Shown here in pieces: positions 28,211-36,824 of a DNA stretch of 64,000 bases. Source of the stretch: Candidatus Bacteroides merdipullorum (lineage in GTDB: Bacteria > Bacteroidota > Bacteroidia > Bacteroidales > Bacteroidaceae); the NCBI GenBank assembly GCA_019116045.1, contig DXCK01000046.1, forward strand, positions 20,549 to 84,548. Direction: 5' to 3'. The notes beneath the pieces are model-generated. The model did not search any database. It was given only the letters and a program-made list of their open reading frames with translations, and was not told the DNA's origin. Numbering within the stretch: the first letter of the stretch is position 1; the number at the start of each line of letters is the position of its first letter. The position numbers and the translations under genes were made by a program.

Positions 28211-28897
28211 TCACAACCGCCCCTCGTCGTTGAAACTATAATATCCGCCGTCGGTTACGATGACATGGTCCAGCAGCCGGATGTTCATCAACCGGGCAGC
28301 ATCACGCACGGCATGCGTCAGGTGGATGTCGTCCGTGCTGGGATGCACGTTGCCCGACGGGTGGTTGTGTACCAGGGCCAGTTGCGTGGCGCGGCCTAAA
28401 AGCGCTTCGCGCAAGATGGTGCGCACGTCGGCCGTCGTCTGGTCCAGACCGCCCCGGCTGATGCGCACCTTGTCGATGATACGCGCCGCCTGGTTGAGCA
28501 GCAGAATCCAGAACTCCTCCGTGGGCAGGTCGCACAACAGGGGATGAAACAGCTCGTAGATGTCTCGCGACGAACGTACGGTGGGTCGTTCGGGCTTCTC
28601 CTGCAAAGTACGCCGTTTGCCCAGCTCCAGTGCCGCCATCACGCTGATGCTCTTGGCCGGCCCCATGCCCTTGAACCGGGCGAAGTCTGCCACCTGCCAT
28701 TTGCCCAGCCGGTGCAGGTTGTTGCCCGCCGCAGCCAGGATGCGCTGCATCAGGCTTACGGCACTCTCTTCGGTATTGCCCGACCCGATGAGGATGGCCA
28801 GCAGTTCGGCGTCGCTCAAGGCCTCGGCGCCCTTCTGCATCATTTTCTCGCGTGGGCGGTCTTCTTCGGCCCATTGGTTGATGTTGAGTTTTTCCAT
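28211..28897 (-). CDS. radC: RadC/JAB-domain DNA repair protein
   Basis: LNINQWAEEDRPREKMMQKGAEALSDAELLAILIGSG; JAB motif LVHNHPSGNVHPSTDDIHLT. Confidence 0.95.
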   Translation of the reverse strand: MEKLNINQWAEEDRPREKMMQKGAEALSDAELLAILIGSGNTEESAVSLMQRILAAAGNNLHRLGKWQVADFARFKGMGPAKSISVMAALELGKRRTLQEKPERPTVRSSRDIYELFHPLLCDLPTEEFWILLLNQAARIIDKVRISRGGLDQTTADVRTILREALLGRATQLALVHNHPSGNVHPSTDDIHLTHAVRDAARLMNIRLLDHVIVTDGGYYSFNDEGRL

Positions 28898-28962
28898 GGT
28901 TTGAATCAGGGTGTTGTCAATATTTATTTGTATGTTTTCTGCTTCCTTCCGATTTCCCGGTG

Positions 28963-29055
28963 GAAAGGGACCCGGCTCGTACCCGGCTCGTACCCGGGTC
29001 GTACCAAGTTCGAGTGTATAGAAACGAACGAAGAGCGTGTCGGGAACAACTTTGT
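28963..29055. repeat. Dispersed repeat family B copy 2 (inverted relative to copy 1)
   Basis: GGGACCCGGCTCGTACCCGGCTCGTACCCGGGTCGTACCAAGTTCGAGTGTATAGAAACGAACGAAGAGCGTGTCGGGAAC. Confidence 0.85.
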
Positions 29056-29099
29056 CGGCACGATGAATCCTCTTTTTTTACTTTCCGGCCATCGGGCGG

Positions 29100-30089
29100 T
29101 TATTGGTAGAAATTCTTCTTGAACGCTTCGAACTCGGCTTTGCCCCGCACGCAGCGCCGCCACCAGGCGCGCCAGAATCCGGTGCCGTAGCCGATGAGTT
29201 GCACGTAGGCCGCAGCCACGGACAGCAGGCCGATGTGCAGGCTGCGGTTTTGCATCGCCGAGTCCACGCAGACCAGCAGGGCATAGAGCGCCAATGGCAG
29301 CAGGGAGTAAAGGCAGAACACCGTGCCTGCGAGCAACACGGTCGTGCCCAGCGTGAAGAGTGCCGGCAGGAGGTGGACAACCTTCAGCGAGTCGGGATAT
29401 TTCTTGTAGAGGTTGATGCGCGCGATGCCCGAGTTGTGCACCTGCTTGAAGAACTTCCGCAGGTTGGTCCGCCGTTTGTGCCATACCCAGGCTTCGGGGA
29501 ACAGGCGGCAGCGGTATCCCCCCCGGAAGATGCGGATGCTGAAGTCGATGTCTTCGCCGAAGCGCATCCGCGAGAAGCCGTCCAGGGTCTGGTAGACCTC
29601 GCGGCGCACGCCCATGTTGAAGCTGCGCGGGTAGAACTTGTCCATCTTCTTTCGCCCGCCCCTGATGCCGCCTGTGGTGAAGAACGACGTCATGGCGTAG
29701 TTGATGGCTTTCTGCATCGGGGTGAACGAGGGGTGTGCACGGTCAGGTCCGCCGAAGGCATCGCACGGTTCGCGCCGCAGTTCTGCTTCCACGGCCTCTA
29801 AGTAAGCGGGCGGCACGATGACGTCCGAGTCCAGTATGAGCAGGTATTCGCCCCGGGCACGCTCGGCGGCATAGTTGCGCGTCTGTCCCGGTCCGGAATT
29901 GGGTTTGGTGTAATAGTGCAGGTCGAGGCGGTCGGCATAACGTTCGGCCACTTCGCGGCAGGGCAGGGTCGAACCGTCGTCCACCACGACCACCTCGAAG
30001 TCGCTGAACGACTGCGCCGTCAGGCTTTGCAAGAGTTCGTCCACTTCCTCCGGGCGGTTGTAGACGGGGATAAGGAAGGAATATTTCAT
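29100..30089 (-). CDS. Family 2 glycosyltransferase
   Basis: MKYSFLIPVYNRPEEVDELLQSLTAQSFSDFEVVVVDDGS, LILDSDVIVPP; C-terminal TM segments. Confidence 0.93.
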   Translation of the reverse strand: MKYSFLIPVYNRPEEVDELLQSLTAQSFSDFEVVVVDDGSTLPCREVAERYADRLDLHYYTKPNSGPGQTRNYAAERARGEYLLILDSDVIVPPAYLEAVEAELRREPCDAFGGPDRAHPSFTPMQKAINYAMTSFFTTGGIRGGRKKMDKFYPRSFNMGVRREVYQTLDGFSRMRFGEDIDFSIRIFRGGYRCRLFPEAWVWHKRRTNLRKFFKQVHNSGIARINLYKKYPDSLKVVHLLPALFTLGTTVLLAGTVFCLYSLLPLALYALLVCVDSAMQNRSLHIGLLSVAAAYVQLIGYGTGFWRAWWRRCVRGKAEFEAFKKNFYQ

Positions 30090-30283
30090 ACGGATGTCTG
30101 GCTTTGTTCCGTAGGCAAAGATAGTGGTTGGCGGGGACATTCGGTGCGCAGAGAGGACAATTTTTGCGTGTCTCGCAGGGAAAGAGAAAAAATGACGCCC
30201 GAAAAATATGATTTTATTGAAATAATGTTTATATTTGCAAAAGAGAGCTCTGTGTATTTGTTATTATCTATCCATTCATACCC

Positions 30284-32107
30284 ATGAAACGAATTTTTTT
30301 CCTGTTGTCAGTCCTGTTGCCGGGACTGTTGTTTGCCAAGAATATTTCGGAAGAACAGGCGCGTCGTGTGGCAACTGCTTTCTGGCAGTCCAGTCCGCAG
30401 ACCCGTGGTGCATCGGCCGTCTCTTGGCAATTGGTGTTACAAAGTGAGAACTTGCCTACCCGTTCGGTTGCTTCGGAGCCGGCTTACTATGTCTATGACA
30501 ATGCTTCGGGGCCGGGTTTTGTGATTGTGGCGGGCGACGATGTGGCCATGCCGGTGCTGGGTTACTCGTTCGAAAATGAATTCCCCTCGTCCGACTTTCT
30601 GCCTGTCAACGTGCTGGAGTGGCTCGACGGGCTGCGTGAGGAAATCAATGCCGCCCGGCGGGAGTCTCTGGAACCGTCGGAGGCTGTGGTGCGGGCTTGG
30701 GCATCTACTTCGTCCGGTACACCCGTGGTCGAGATGGAGACGGCGTTGTGGAACCAGGACTCGCCCTATAACCAGCTTTGTCCCAGAATCAATGGCATAG
30801 CTACCTATACCGGCTGTACAGCCACGGCGATGGCCATCGTAATGCGTTATCATCAGTGGCCTGTGCAGGGCACGGGGACGTTGCCGGCTTATACCACGGA
30901 CACGTATGGGCAGTTGGTGCCTGCACAAGAGTTGGGGCATCCTTACGAGTGGGATCTTATGCCGTTGGACTACACCCATTCTACTACGCAACAGAATCAG
31001 GCCGTGGCCACGCTGATGCGTGACTGCGCCTTGGCATTGCAGTCGGATTTCGGGCCGTTGGGCAGTAGCGGTACGGGAGCTTACATTACGGACATTCCCG
31101 TACAACTGGCTTCCCACTTTGGCTATAGTCAGACGTCACGTTATGTGATGCGCGATGCTTATACCACAACGGAGTGGAACGACCTGATGCGCGAGGAGTT
31201 GGATGCCAGTCGTCCTGTCCTTTATTCCGGACATAATCCTGAAGGTGGTCACGCCTTTGTGTTAGACGGATATGATACCGAGTCTTATTTCCGTGTCAAC
31301 TGGGGCTGGAGCGGCCTTTGCAACGGATTTTACAAGCTTTCGGCCCTTGAACCGGAGGAGCCGGGCATTGGCGGCTCTATGGGTCAGTATAATGAAGGAC
31401 AGGTGGCGGTTATCGGTGTCCAGCGCGAAGATGGAAGCGAGGGAGTGGAAGAGTTGCGCTTCAGCTATTATGATAACCGGTATGGAGCTTCTTCGGGAGG
31501 TGCCGATTTACGCATATACAACGGCCTTGCCACAGACGAGCCTGTCCGTCAGAATGAACCTTTCGAATTGCATATAGGTTTCTTGTACAACAGCGGTACC
31601 GCTGCTTTTACTGGGCAAATATTGGTGGCTGTGGCCGATAAAGAAGGGCAAATCGTGGAAGAACTGTATCAATTTGCAGCTCAAGGGCTTTCGGTCGGGT
31701 TTGGTTACCTCATTGACCAGAATGTTGTTGTCAGCCAACCCATAATGCCGGGGTATCGCATCCGGGCTTATTATAGCAGCGAACGCACTCCGGACTGGAC
31801 GCTGGTACGTGGCAACGATGAAGAGGGCTGTGTCTGGGACTTGCTTTTGATGGATGAATATACCATCGAGCAGAGTACCTCGTTTACTTACAACAAGAAC
31901 GACCGGATGATTCGTCTGGCCGTAAAGCAGGGCGTTACGGCAACTTTGCAGGATGATGCCGGGACGGATTACAACAGTGTTTGCCAGGCAGACGGCACGG
32001 AAATCACCATCGACACCGCTCAATTGCCGGCCGGTTCGTACATCTTGACCTTGCAGAAAGACAGCGAAGAGAAGAAATTGCGTTTCTCTGTCGGGGAGAA
32101 CCGTTGA
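30284..32107 (+). CDS. C10-family cysteine protease (streptopain-like)
   Basis: 607 aa; signal peptide, prodomain (NISEEQARRVATAFWQ...FVIVAGDD), catalytic Cys YTGCTATAMAIVMRYHQWP, His GGHAFVLDGYDTESYFRVNWGWSG. Confidence 0.93.
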   Translation: MKRIFFLLSVLLPGLLFAKNISEEQARRVATAFWQSSPQTRGASAVSWQLVLQSENLPTRSVASEPAYYVYDNASGPGFVIVAGDDVAMPVLGYSFENEFPSSDFLPVNVLEWLDGLREEINAARRESLEPSEAVVRAWASTSSGTPVVEMETALWNQDSPYNQLCPRINGIATYTGCTATAMAIVMRYHQWPVQGTGTLPAYTTDTYGQLVPAQELGHPYEWDLMPLDYTHSTTQQNQAVATLMRDCALALQSDFGPLGSSGTGAYITDIPVQLASHFGYSQTSRYVMRDAYTTTEWNDLMREELDASRPVLYSGHNPEGGHAFVLDGYDTESYFRVNWGWSGLCNGFYKLSALEPEEPGIGGSMGQYNEGQVAVIGVQREDGSEGVEELRFSYYDNRYGASSGGADLRIYNGLATDEPVRQNEPFELHIGFLYNSGTAAFTGQILVAVADKEGQIVEELYQFAAQGLSVGFGYLIDQNVVVSQPIMPGYRIRAYYSSERTPDWTLVRGNDEEGCVWDLLLMDEYTIEQSTSFTYNKNDRMIRLAVKQGVTATLQDDAGTDYNSVCQADGTEITIDTAQLPAGSYILTLQKDSEEKKLRFSVGENR

Positions 32108-32146
32108 GAGTATACAGATAAATGAATGATAAAAAGAAAAAAGATT

Positions 32147-33556
32147 ATGAAGAAATATAGTTTGATGTGGTTGGTTGTCCTGGCCGGGATATGGGCATCT
32201 TGTTCGGACAACAACGAAGAGCAGCGGACGCCGACCCCGAGCATCACTTTGGATGAAGAGAGCACGCAACTGTTGTTCGACACCTCCGGCGGAAGCCTGA
32301 GTGTATCTTTCGAGGCCAGTGTGGCCTGGACGGCTGAGGTCGACCAGAGCTGGTGCCGGGTGTCTCCTGCTTCGGGGCAGGCCGGCCATGCTTCGGTGAT
32401 GGTAACAGCAGACGAGAACGATACCTACGACGAGCGGAATGCCAAGCTGACGTTGGCAGCGGGCGGAGTGTCGAAGACGCTGGTGATTGTGCAGAAGCAG
32501 AAGGATGCGTTGTTGGTCACTTCCAACCGTGTGGACGTGGACTCTGACGGAGGGGAAATAGCCGTGGAAATAAAGGCCAATGTCACTTTTGAATACGAGG
32601 TGGAAGAAGCCGCTTCGGAGTGGATTGTTCCCATAGAGACCAAGGCGCTTGCCACGACGAATCTCCGCTTCAGCGTGGCGGCCAATGAGAACGCCGAGAA
32701 ACGAGAAGGCCGTATTGTGGTGCGCAGCGGAGAGATGGAAGAGACGGTGACTGTTTATCAGAGTGGTTATACACCAACCTTGGTGCTGAGCCAAAATGAA
32801 TATACGGTGGGCAGTGTAGGCGAGGAGATTGTCATCGAACTGAGTACCAATTTGGATTATGAGATGATTTTGCCGGAAGAGGCTGACTGGATAAGCGAAC
32901 CTCCTACGCGTGCTCTGTCTACTTATACTCACCGTATTCAGGTGGCGCCCAATGATACGTATGACTTGCGCGAGGCGGAAATTCATTTCATCAACCGTGA
33001 GGCAGAAATAGATGAAACGGTACACATCGTACAGGTGCAGAACGATGCCATTGTGGTGGCCCGTTCGTCGTATGAGGTGGATGCGGAAGGTGAACGGCTG
33101 GATTTTACTGTTCAGTCGAACGTAGAGTTCTTGGTTTCGCTTTCAGAAGAATGGATTAAGCAAGTGCCGGTCACCCGCGCGCTTGAGGAGGTGCCTTTGA
33201 GCTTTACCGTCGAGGCCAATCCGAACCGGGAACCGCGTGAAGCCACGATAACACTGAAAGCGGATAACGTGGAGCAAATCATCACTGTGCTGCAAACAGG
33301 TTATCAGGAGACAAACCGGGTCAGCATAGTGTATAGCGGAGAACAGTTTACCGTTCCGCTGATTACGGGTGAATATTTCATGAATGCCTATATCTGGTGG
33401 GGAGATGGTTCAGAACGGGAGGCTTATCGTGAGGGAGCCGTACATGCCTATGATGGCATAGGCCCGCATACGGTTGTTATCGAGTCGGCTGGTGCCGAAG
33501 AAATAGCATTGCCCGACCTGGTAGGAGTTTCTGAGATAGATTTGAGTGAGTTCTGA
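32147..33556 (+). CDS. BACON-repeat lipoprotein
   Basis: Lipobox GIWASC; about four repeated BACON-like modules (TSGGSLSVSFEASVAWTAEVDQSWCRVSPASGQAGHASVMVTADENDTYDERNAKLTLAAGGVSKTLVIVQKQ) and a C-terminal WWGDGSE module. Confidence 0.87.
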   Translation: MKKYSLMWLVVLAGIWASCSDNNEEQRTPTPSITLDEESTQLLFDTSGGSLSVSFEASVAWTAEVDQSWCRVSPASGQAGHASVMVTADENDTYDERNAKLTLAAGGVSKTLVIVQKQKDALLVTSNRVDVDSDGGEIAVEIKANVTFEYEVEEAASEWIVPIETKALATTNLRFSVAANENAEKREGRIVVRSGEMEETVTVYQSGYTPTLVLSQNEYTVGSVGEEIVIELSTNLDYEMILPEEADWISEPPTRALSTYTHRIQVAPNDTYDLREAEIHFINREAEIDETVHIVQVQNDAIVVARSSYEVDAEGERLDFTVQSNVEFLVSLSEEWIKQVPVTRALEEVPLSFTVEANPNREPREATITLKADNVEQIITVLQTGYQETNRVSIVYSGEQFTVPLITGEYFMNAYIWWGDGSEREAYREGAVHAYDGIGPHTVVIESAGAEEIALPDLVGVSEIDLSEF

Positions 33557-33577
33557 CCGGTTTGTGGTTGGATTATA

Positions 33578-33615
33578 AAAATCCGGATGTGCTGTGAAAG
33601 CGCATCCGGATTTAT
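33578..33615. terminator. Bidirectional terminator
   Basis: AATCCGGATG...CATCCGGATT between convergent BACON gene and efp. Confidence 0.8.
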
Positions 33616-33657
33616 TAATGTTAAGTCTTTTATAAAAAAGGGGGAAATTATTTCCCT

Positions 33658-34224
33658 TTATGCCTTCACGCGGCTTACGTAAGAACCGTCGCGCGTGTCG
33701 ATTTCAATCATTTCGCCTTCGTTGATGAAGAGGGGCACGCGGACAGTGGCACCCGATTCTACGGTGGCGGGCTTCAGCGTGTTGGTAGCTGTATCGCCTT
33801 TCAGACCCGGCTCGGTGTAGGTAATCTTCATTTGTACTTTCACGGGAACTTCGGCATAGAGCACGGTTTCGGTGGAAGCGTCGGACACTACGTCTACTAT
33901 CATGCCTTCCAGCAGGAAGTCAACGCCGTTGATTTGGTCGTGGGCGATGGGGATTTGTTCGAATGTCTCCTGATTCATGAAGATGTAGTCGTCGCCTTCT
34001 TTATAGAGGTATTGGTGGGGGCGGCGTTCTACGCGTACGTCTTCCAGCTTTTCGCCGATGTTGAAGCGGCGCTCCAGCACGTAGCCGTTGACCACGTCTT
34101 TCAGCTTGGTGCGCATGAAGGTGTTACCTTTACCGGGTTTTACATGCAGGAAGTCGATGCAGAAATAAAGTTTGCCGTCCATGCGGATGGCAGTTCCGAT
34201 TTTAATGTCTTGGGCATTAATCAT
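33658..34224 (-). CDS. efp: Elongation factor P
   Basis: Start trimmed to MINAQDIKIGTAIRMDGKLYFCIDFLHVKPGKGNTFMRTKLKDVVNG; 188 aa. Confidence 0.97.
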   Translation of the reverse strand: MINAQDIKIGTAIRMDGKLYFCIDFLHVKPGKGNTFMRTKLKDVVNGYVLERRFNIGEKLEDVRVERRPHQYLYKEGDDYIFMNQETFEQIPIAHDQINGVDFLLEGMIVDVVSDASTETVLYAEVPVKVQMKITYTEPGLKGDTATNTLKPATVESGATVRVPLFINEGEMIEIDTRDGSYVSRVKA

Positions 34225-34411
34225 ACGTTGTTCTATATTTATATTAGTAATTTCTTGTTGTAGCCTCTCTTTTCGGCTGCAAAAGTAATGCAAATCAATA
34301 AAAAACACAAAAGATTTGAGAGAAAATGAGTTAAGCACTTGGTTATTTTGAAAAAAGTCCCTACTTTTGCAGCCCGAAACTGGAAGAATAATAACATAAA
34401 AAGATATAACG

Positions 34412-34573
34412 ATGAAAAGAACATTCCAACCCTCCAACAGAAAGAGAAGAAACAAACACGGTTTCCGTGAGAGAATGGCTACTGCCAATGGCCGTCGCGT
34501 ATTGGCTGCCCGTCGCGCCAAAGGTCGCAAGAAACTGACCGTATCTGACGAATACAACGGCGTGAAGGCGTAA
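34412..34573 (+). CDS. rpmH: 50S ribosomal protein L34 (absent from ORF track)
   Basis: Hand translation [53 protein letters not shown]. Confidence 0.98.
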   Translation: MKRTFQPSNRKRRNKHGFRERMATANGRRVLAARRAKGRKKLTVSDEYNGVKA

Positions 34574-34595
34574 ACGGATAGAAACAAAACAAAGG

Positions 34596-34637
34596 ATACC
34601 TCGGTAGTGTCGGTTGACAATGCCGAGGTATTTTTTA
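34596..34637 (+). terminator. rpmH terminator
   Basis: ATACCTCGG...CCGAGGTAT followed by TTTTTATT. Confidence 0.85.
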
Positions 34638-34649
34638 TTACTTTGAAAA

Positions 34650-34835
34650 ATGTCTGAACTTGTTCAGGCTAATGTTGAGGCGTTAGCTACGGGGGAAACA
34701 GGCTCTCCACACCCGTGTTTTACAAAATGGAGAAAGGCTCCAGACTCAGGTTTGGCGTATTGGGATTGGATTTGTAGTGAATGTGAACCTTATTGGCTCT
34801 TAGAAGGAAATTATAGACAAACATGTTGGAAGTAA
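34650..34835 (+). CDS. NVEALA-type small protein lacking its N-terminal signal region (truncated/remnant?)
   Basis: MSELVQANVEALATGETGSPHPCFTKWRKAPDSGLAYWDWICSECEPYWLLEGNYRQTCWK; NVEALA motif then four Cys; in-frame TGA at 34644-34646 just upstream. Confidence 0.6.
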   Translation: MSELVQANVEALATGETGSPHPCFTKWRKAPDSGLAYWDWICSECEPYWLLEGNYRQTCWK

Positions 34836-35818
34836 AAAAAAGAAATAACTTTGTTCCTCTCTTTTTCTGCTTTTGCGCTCTGATTGGACTTTGGGGATGT
34901 GGGCAGAAAATGAAAGTGCAGGCTGATTTGCCTTCCTTGCAAACACTGCAATGTGACAGTGTGCCTGTCACGCATGAGCTGTTGTCAGTGACCCGCCTGT
35001 TTGCCGTGGGCGATATGTTGGTGGCTTACGAAGACCGGCGCGATACGTTGTTTCCTTTCTGGAAGTTGCCGGAGTGCAGGTATCTGTTCAGTGCCGGCGT
35101 GCGGGGCAATGGGCCGGAAGATTTCCTGATGCTGGATCGCACGTTCCGGCCGACGGAACAGGGGTTTGAGACTTTGGAAATTGAGACCGGGCGCATAAAG
35201 GAGTTGGCGCTGGATACAGTGGCAAGTTCATTGAGGTTAGTGTCGACCCGACAGCCGAATGGTGGGCAGCGGGCGTTGAACCGTTTCCTTTTCTTGGAGG
35301 GCGGGCGTTATTGTTGCGTGTCGGACGATGAGGCGCACGAATATCTGCTGCTGGACTCGACAGGGGTGATAAAATCTTTTGGAGATTATCCGGAGGGCTT
35401 GCTCCCGGAGGAAGAAGGTACGCCGAAGCGTTTTACCTACAACAAGCTGACTGTGGCCGCCCCCTCGGGAAAGAAATTTGCGGCTTTTTATGCCTACGCG
35501 AAACTTTGCAGGATTTATGATTCCGAAGGGCATCTGCTGAAAGAAGCCTTAGGCGAACAGCCTGAAACGTCTGCGGTGGGCGAAGAAAAGAAAGCGTATT
35601 ATTCTTCCTATCCGTGTGCTACGGAAGAGGCTATCTATATATTGACGGAAAGCGACGGGCAGCCAGTGTTGGAGGTCTGGAACTGGGATGCTGTCTTGAC
35701 CGCCCGTTATTTGTTGCCCCGTAAGTTCAGCAATATTGCTTGGTCGCCCGTTGATGGAAAGCTGTATGCCGTTTATGCAGGGGACGAACAGGATGTGATG
35801 ATGCGTCTCTCGCTCTAA
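34823..35818 (+). CDS. BF3164-like (6-bladed beta-propeller) lipoprotein
   Basis: Lipobox GLWGC; SAGVRGNGPEDFL, FLFLEGGRYCCVSDDEAHEYLLLDSTG; overlaps the NVEALA ORF by 13 nt. Confidence 0.78.
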   Translation: MLEVKKRNNFVPLFFCFCALIGLWGCGQKMKVQADLPSLQTLQCDSVPVTHELLSVTRLFAVGDMLVAYEDRRDTLFPFWKLPECRYLFSAGVRGNGPEDFLMLDRTFRPTEQGFETLEIETGRIKELALDTVASSLRLVSTRQPNGGQRALNRFLFLEGGRYCCVSDDEAHEYLLLDSTGVIKSFGDYPEGLLPEEEGTPKRFTYNKLTVAAPSGKKFAAFYAYAKLCRIYDSEGHLLKEALGEQPETSAVGEEKKAYYSSYPCATEEAIYILTESDGQPVLEVWNWDAVLTARYLLPRKFSNIAWSPVDGKLYAVYAGDEQDVMMRLSL

Positions 35819-35844
35819 GGGCATACTGAACTATAAACGATGTA

Positions 35845-35877
35845 AAGGGATTCTCCGATTTTTATCGGGAATCCCTT
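35845..35877 (+). terminator. Intrinsic terminator
   Basis: AAGGGATTC-t-CCGAT-tttt-ATCGG-g-AATCCCTT. Confidence 0.75.
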
Positions 35878-35973
35878 GTTTGTATCTGCCGTGGCAGATG
35901 AGTGTAAATGAAAGGTGTTGTACGTTAACCTAACGATAACGTAGCCTTAACCGAAGGCCTGGTGGGTTCGTCC

Positions 35974-35981
35974 TATCTTTG
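35974..35981 (+). promoter_or_regulatory. -7 element of the DUF3836 gene
   Basis: TATCTTTG matches Bacteroidetes TAnnTTTG. Confidence 0.6.
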
Positions 35982-36046
35982 CAATGTCAAAAGGACAAAG
36001 AAAGAGTAAAAACAAAAGTATAATCCATTAAAAACATTACACGATT

Positions 36047-36526
36047 ATGAAGACTTTAGTTATGTCACTTGCCATTGCAGCCGCCGGATTGTTCAACACT
36101 ACTTTTGCGGCCAATCCTACACAACGTTTCGCCTACAACATGGAAGAGGGTGAGGATGCCCAGATTCAGTATGTGTATAAGGTTACGGAAGATGGTCGTT
36201 ACCTTCGCCATCACTTGCAGTACCGTTGCACGTACGACGATGCCCACAGACTTTTGGCTAAGGAAATCCTTCGCTGGGACGACGCCTCCGCCAAGTATTG
36301 TCCCGCCTATGCCTTGCACTATGCTTACGGAGATGATTCTGTCACTGTGGAGTGTGCCCGCTGGTGTGTCGAAGAGCAGGCTTATACGGATGTCCGCGAA
36401 AAGGTAGTGTATGCCTCCGATGTTTATGGTCTGACTTACCAGGCTTATGAATACGATGCTGAAAGTGGTGCCTGGCAGTTGACCAATGAGCATGAGGCCA
36501 AAGCCTCGCTATTGGCAGGGCGTTGA
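36047..36526 (+). CDS. DUF3836-like exported protein
   Basis: 159 aa, signal peptide MKTLVMSLAIAAAGLFNTTFA; YDDAHRLLAKEILRWDDASAKYCPAYALHYAY resembles DUF3836. Confidence 0.8.
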   Translation: MKTLVMSLAIAAAGLFNTTFAANPTQRFAYNMEEGEDAQIQYVYKVTEDGRYLRHHLQYRCTYDDAHRLLAKEILRWDDASAKYCPAYALHYAYGDDSVTVECARWCVEEQAYTDVREKVVYASDVYGLTYQAYEYDAESGAWQLTNEHEAKASLLAGR

Positions 36527-36760
36527 TTCTCTCTAATCTGAATACAGCGACAAACGTCGTTTTCCATTGGGAACATTTTGGCATGTTGGATAATCCCCGG
36601 TATTGTGAATATATGGTAGACAAACTTGAATGGTACAAACGGGTCGACTATAAGGGCATTGATGAAGGAGGCCGGTTGGCTGTTACGTGCTATGAAAAAT
36701 GAAAACCAGTTTATCGCGAGTGTTGAAAATGTCATTGAAAGATTAAAGGAAATGTCATAG
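36523..36760 (+). pseudogene. Probable 3' remnant of a nuclease/helicase-type protein (frameshifted)
   Basis: Frame from 36523: LILSNLNTATNVVFHWEHFGMLDNPRYCEYMVDKLEWYKRVDYKGIDEGGRLAVTCYEK*; a second frame from 36692 continues MKNENQFIASVENVIERLKEMS*. No start or 5' part. Confidence 0.5.
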
Positions 36761-36784
36761 CGCTGTTATTCCTATTTTTTGTGC

Positions 36785-36792
36785 TATCTTTG
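36785..36792 (+). promoter_or_regulatory. -7 element of the PASTA protein/rluD/ddl genes
   Basis: TATCTTTG matches TAnnTTTG. Confidence 0.55.
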
Positions 36793-36824
36793 TGCCCGTA
36801 TAATCCAATTGCATTGACTGAATT

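Noticed and set aside
28211-28897. radC as a marker of a mobile or defence island
   Set aside because: Sits among core genes (SufT-like, glycosyltransferase) with no mobility genes.
31508-33025. 505-aa minus-strand ORF spanning the C10 protease and BACON genes
   Set aside because: Crosses two well-supported genes and their junction; composition atypical; no recognisable domain.
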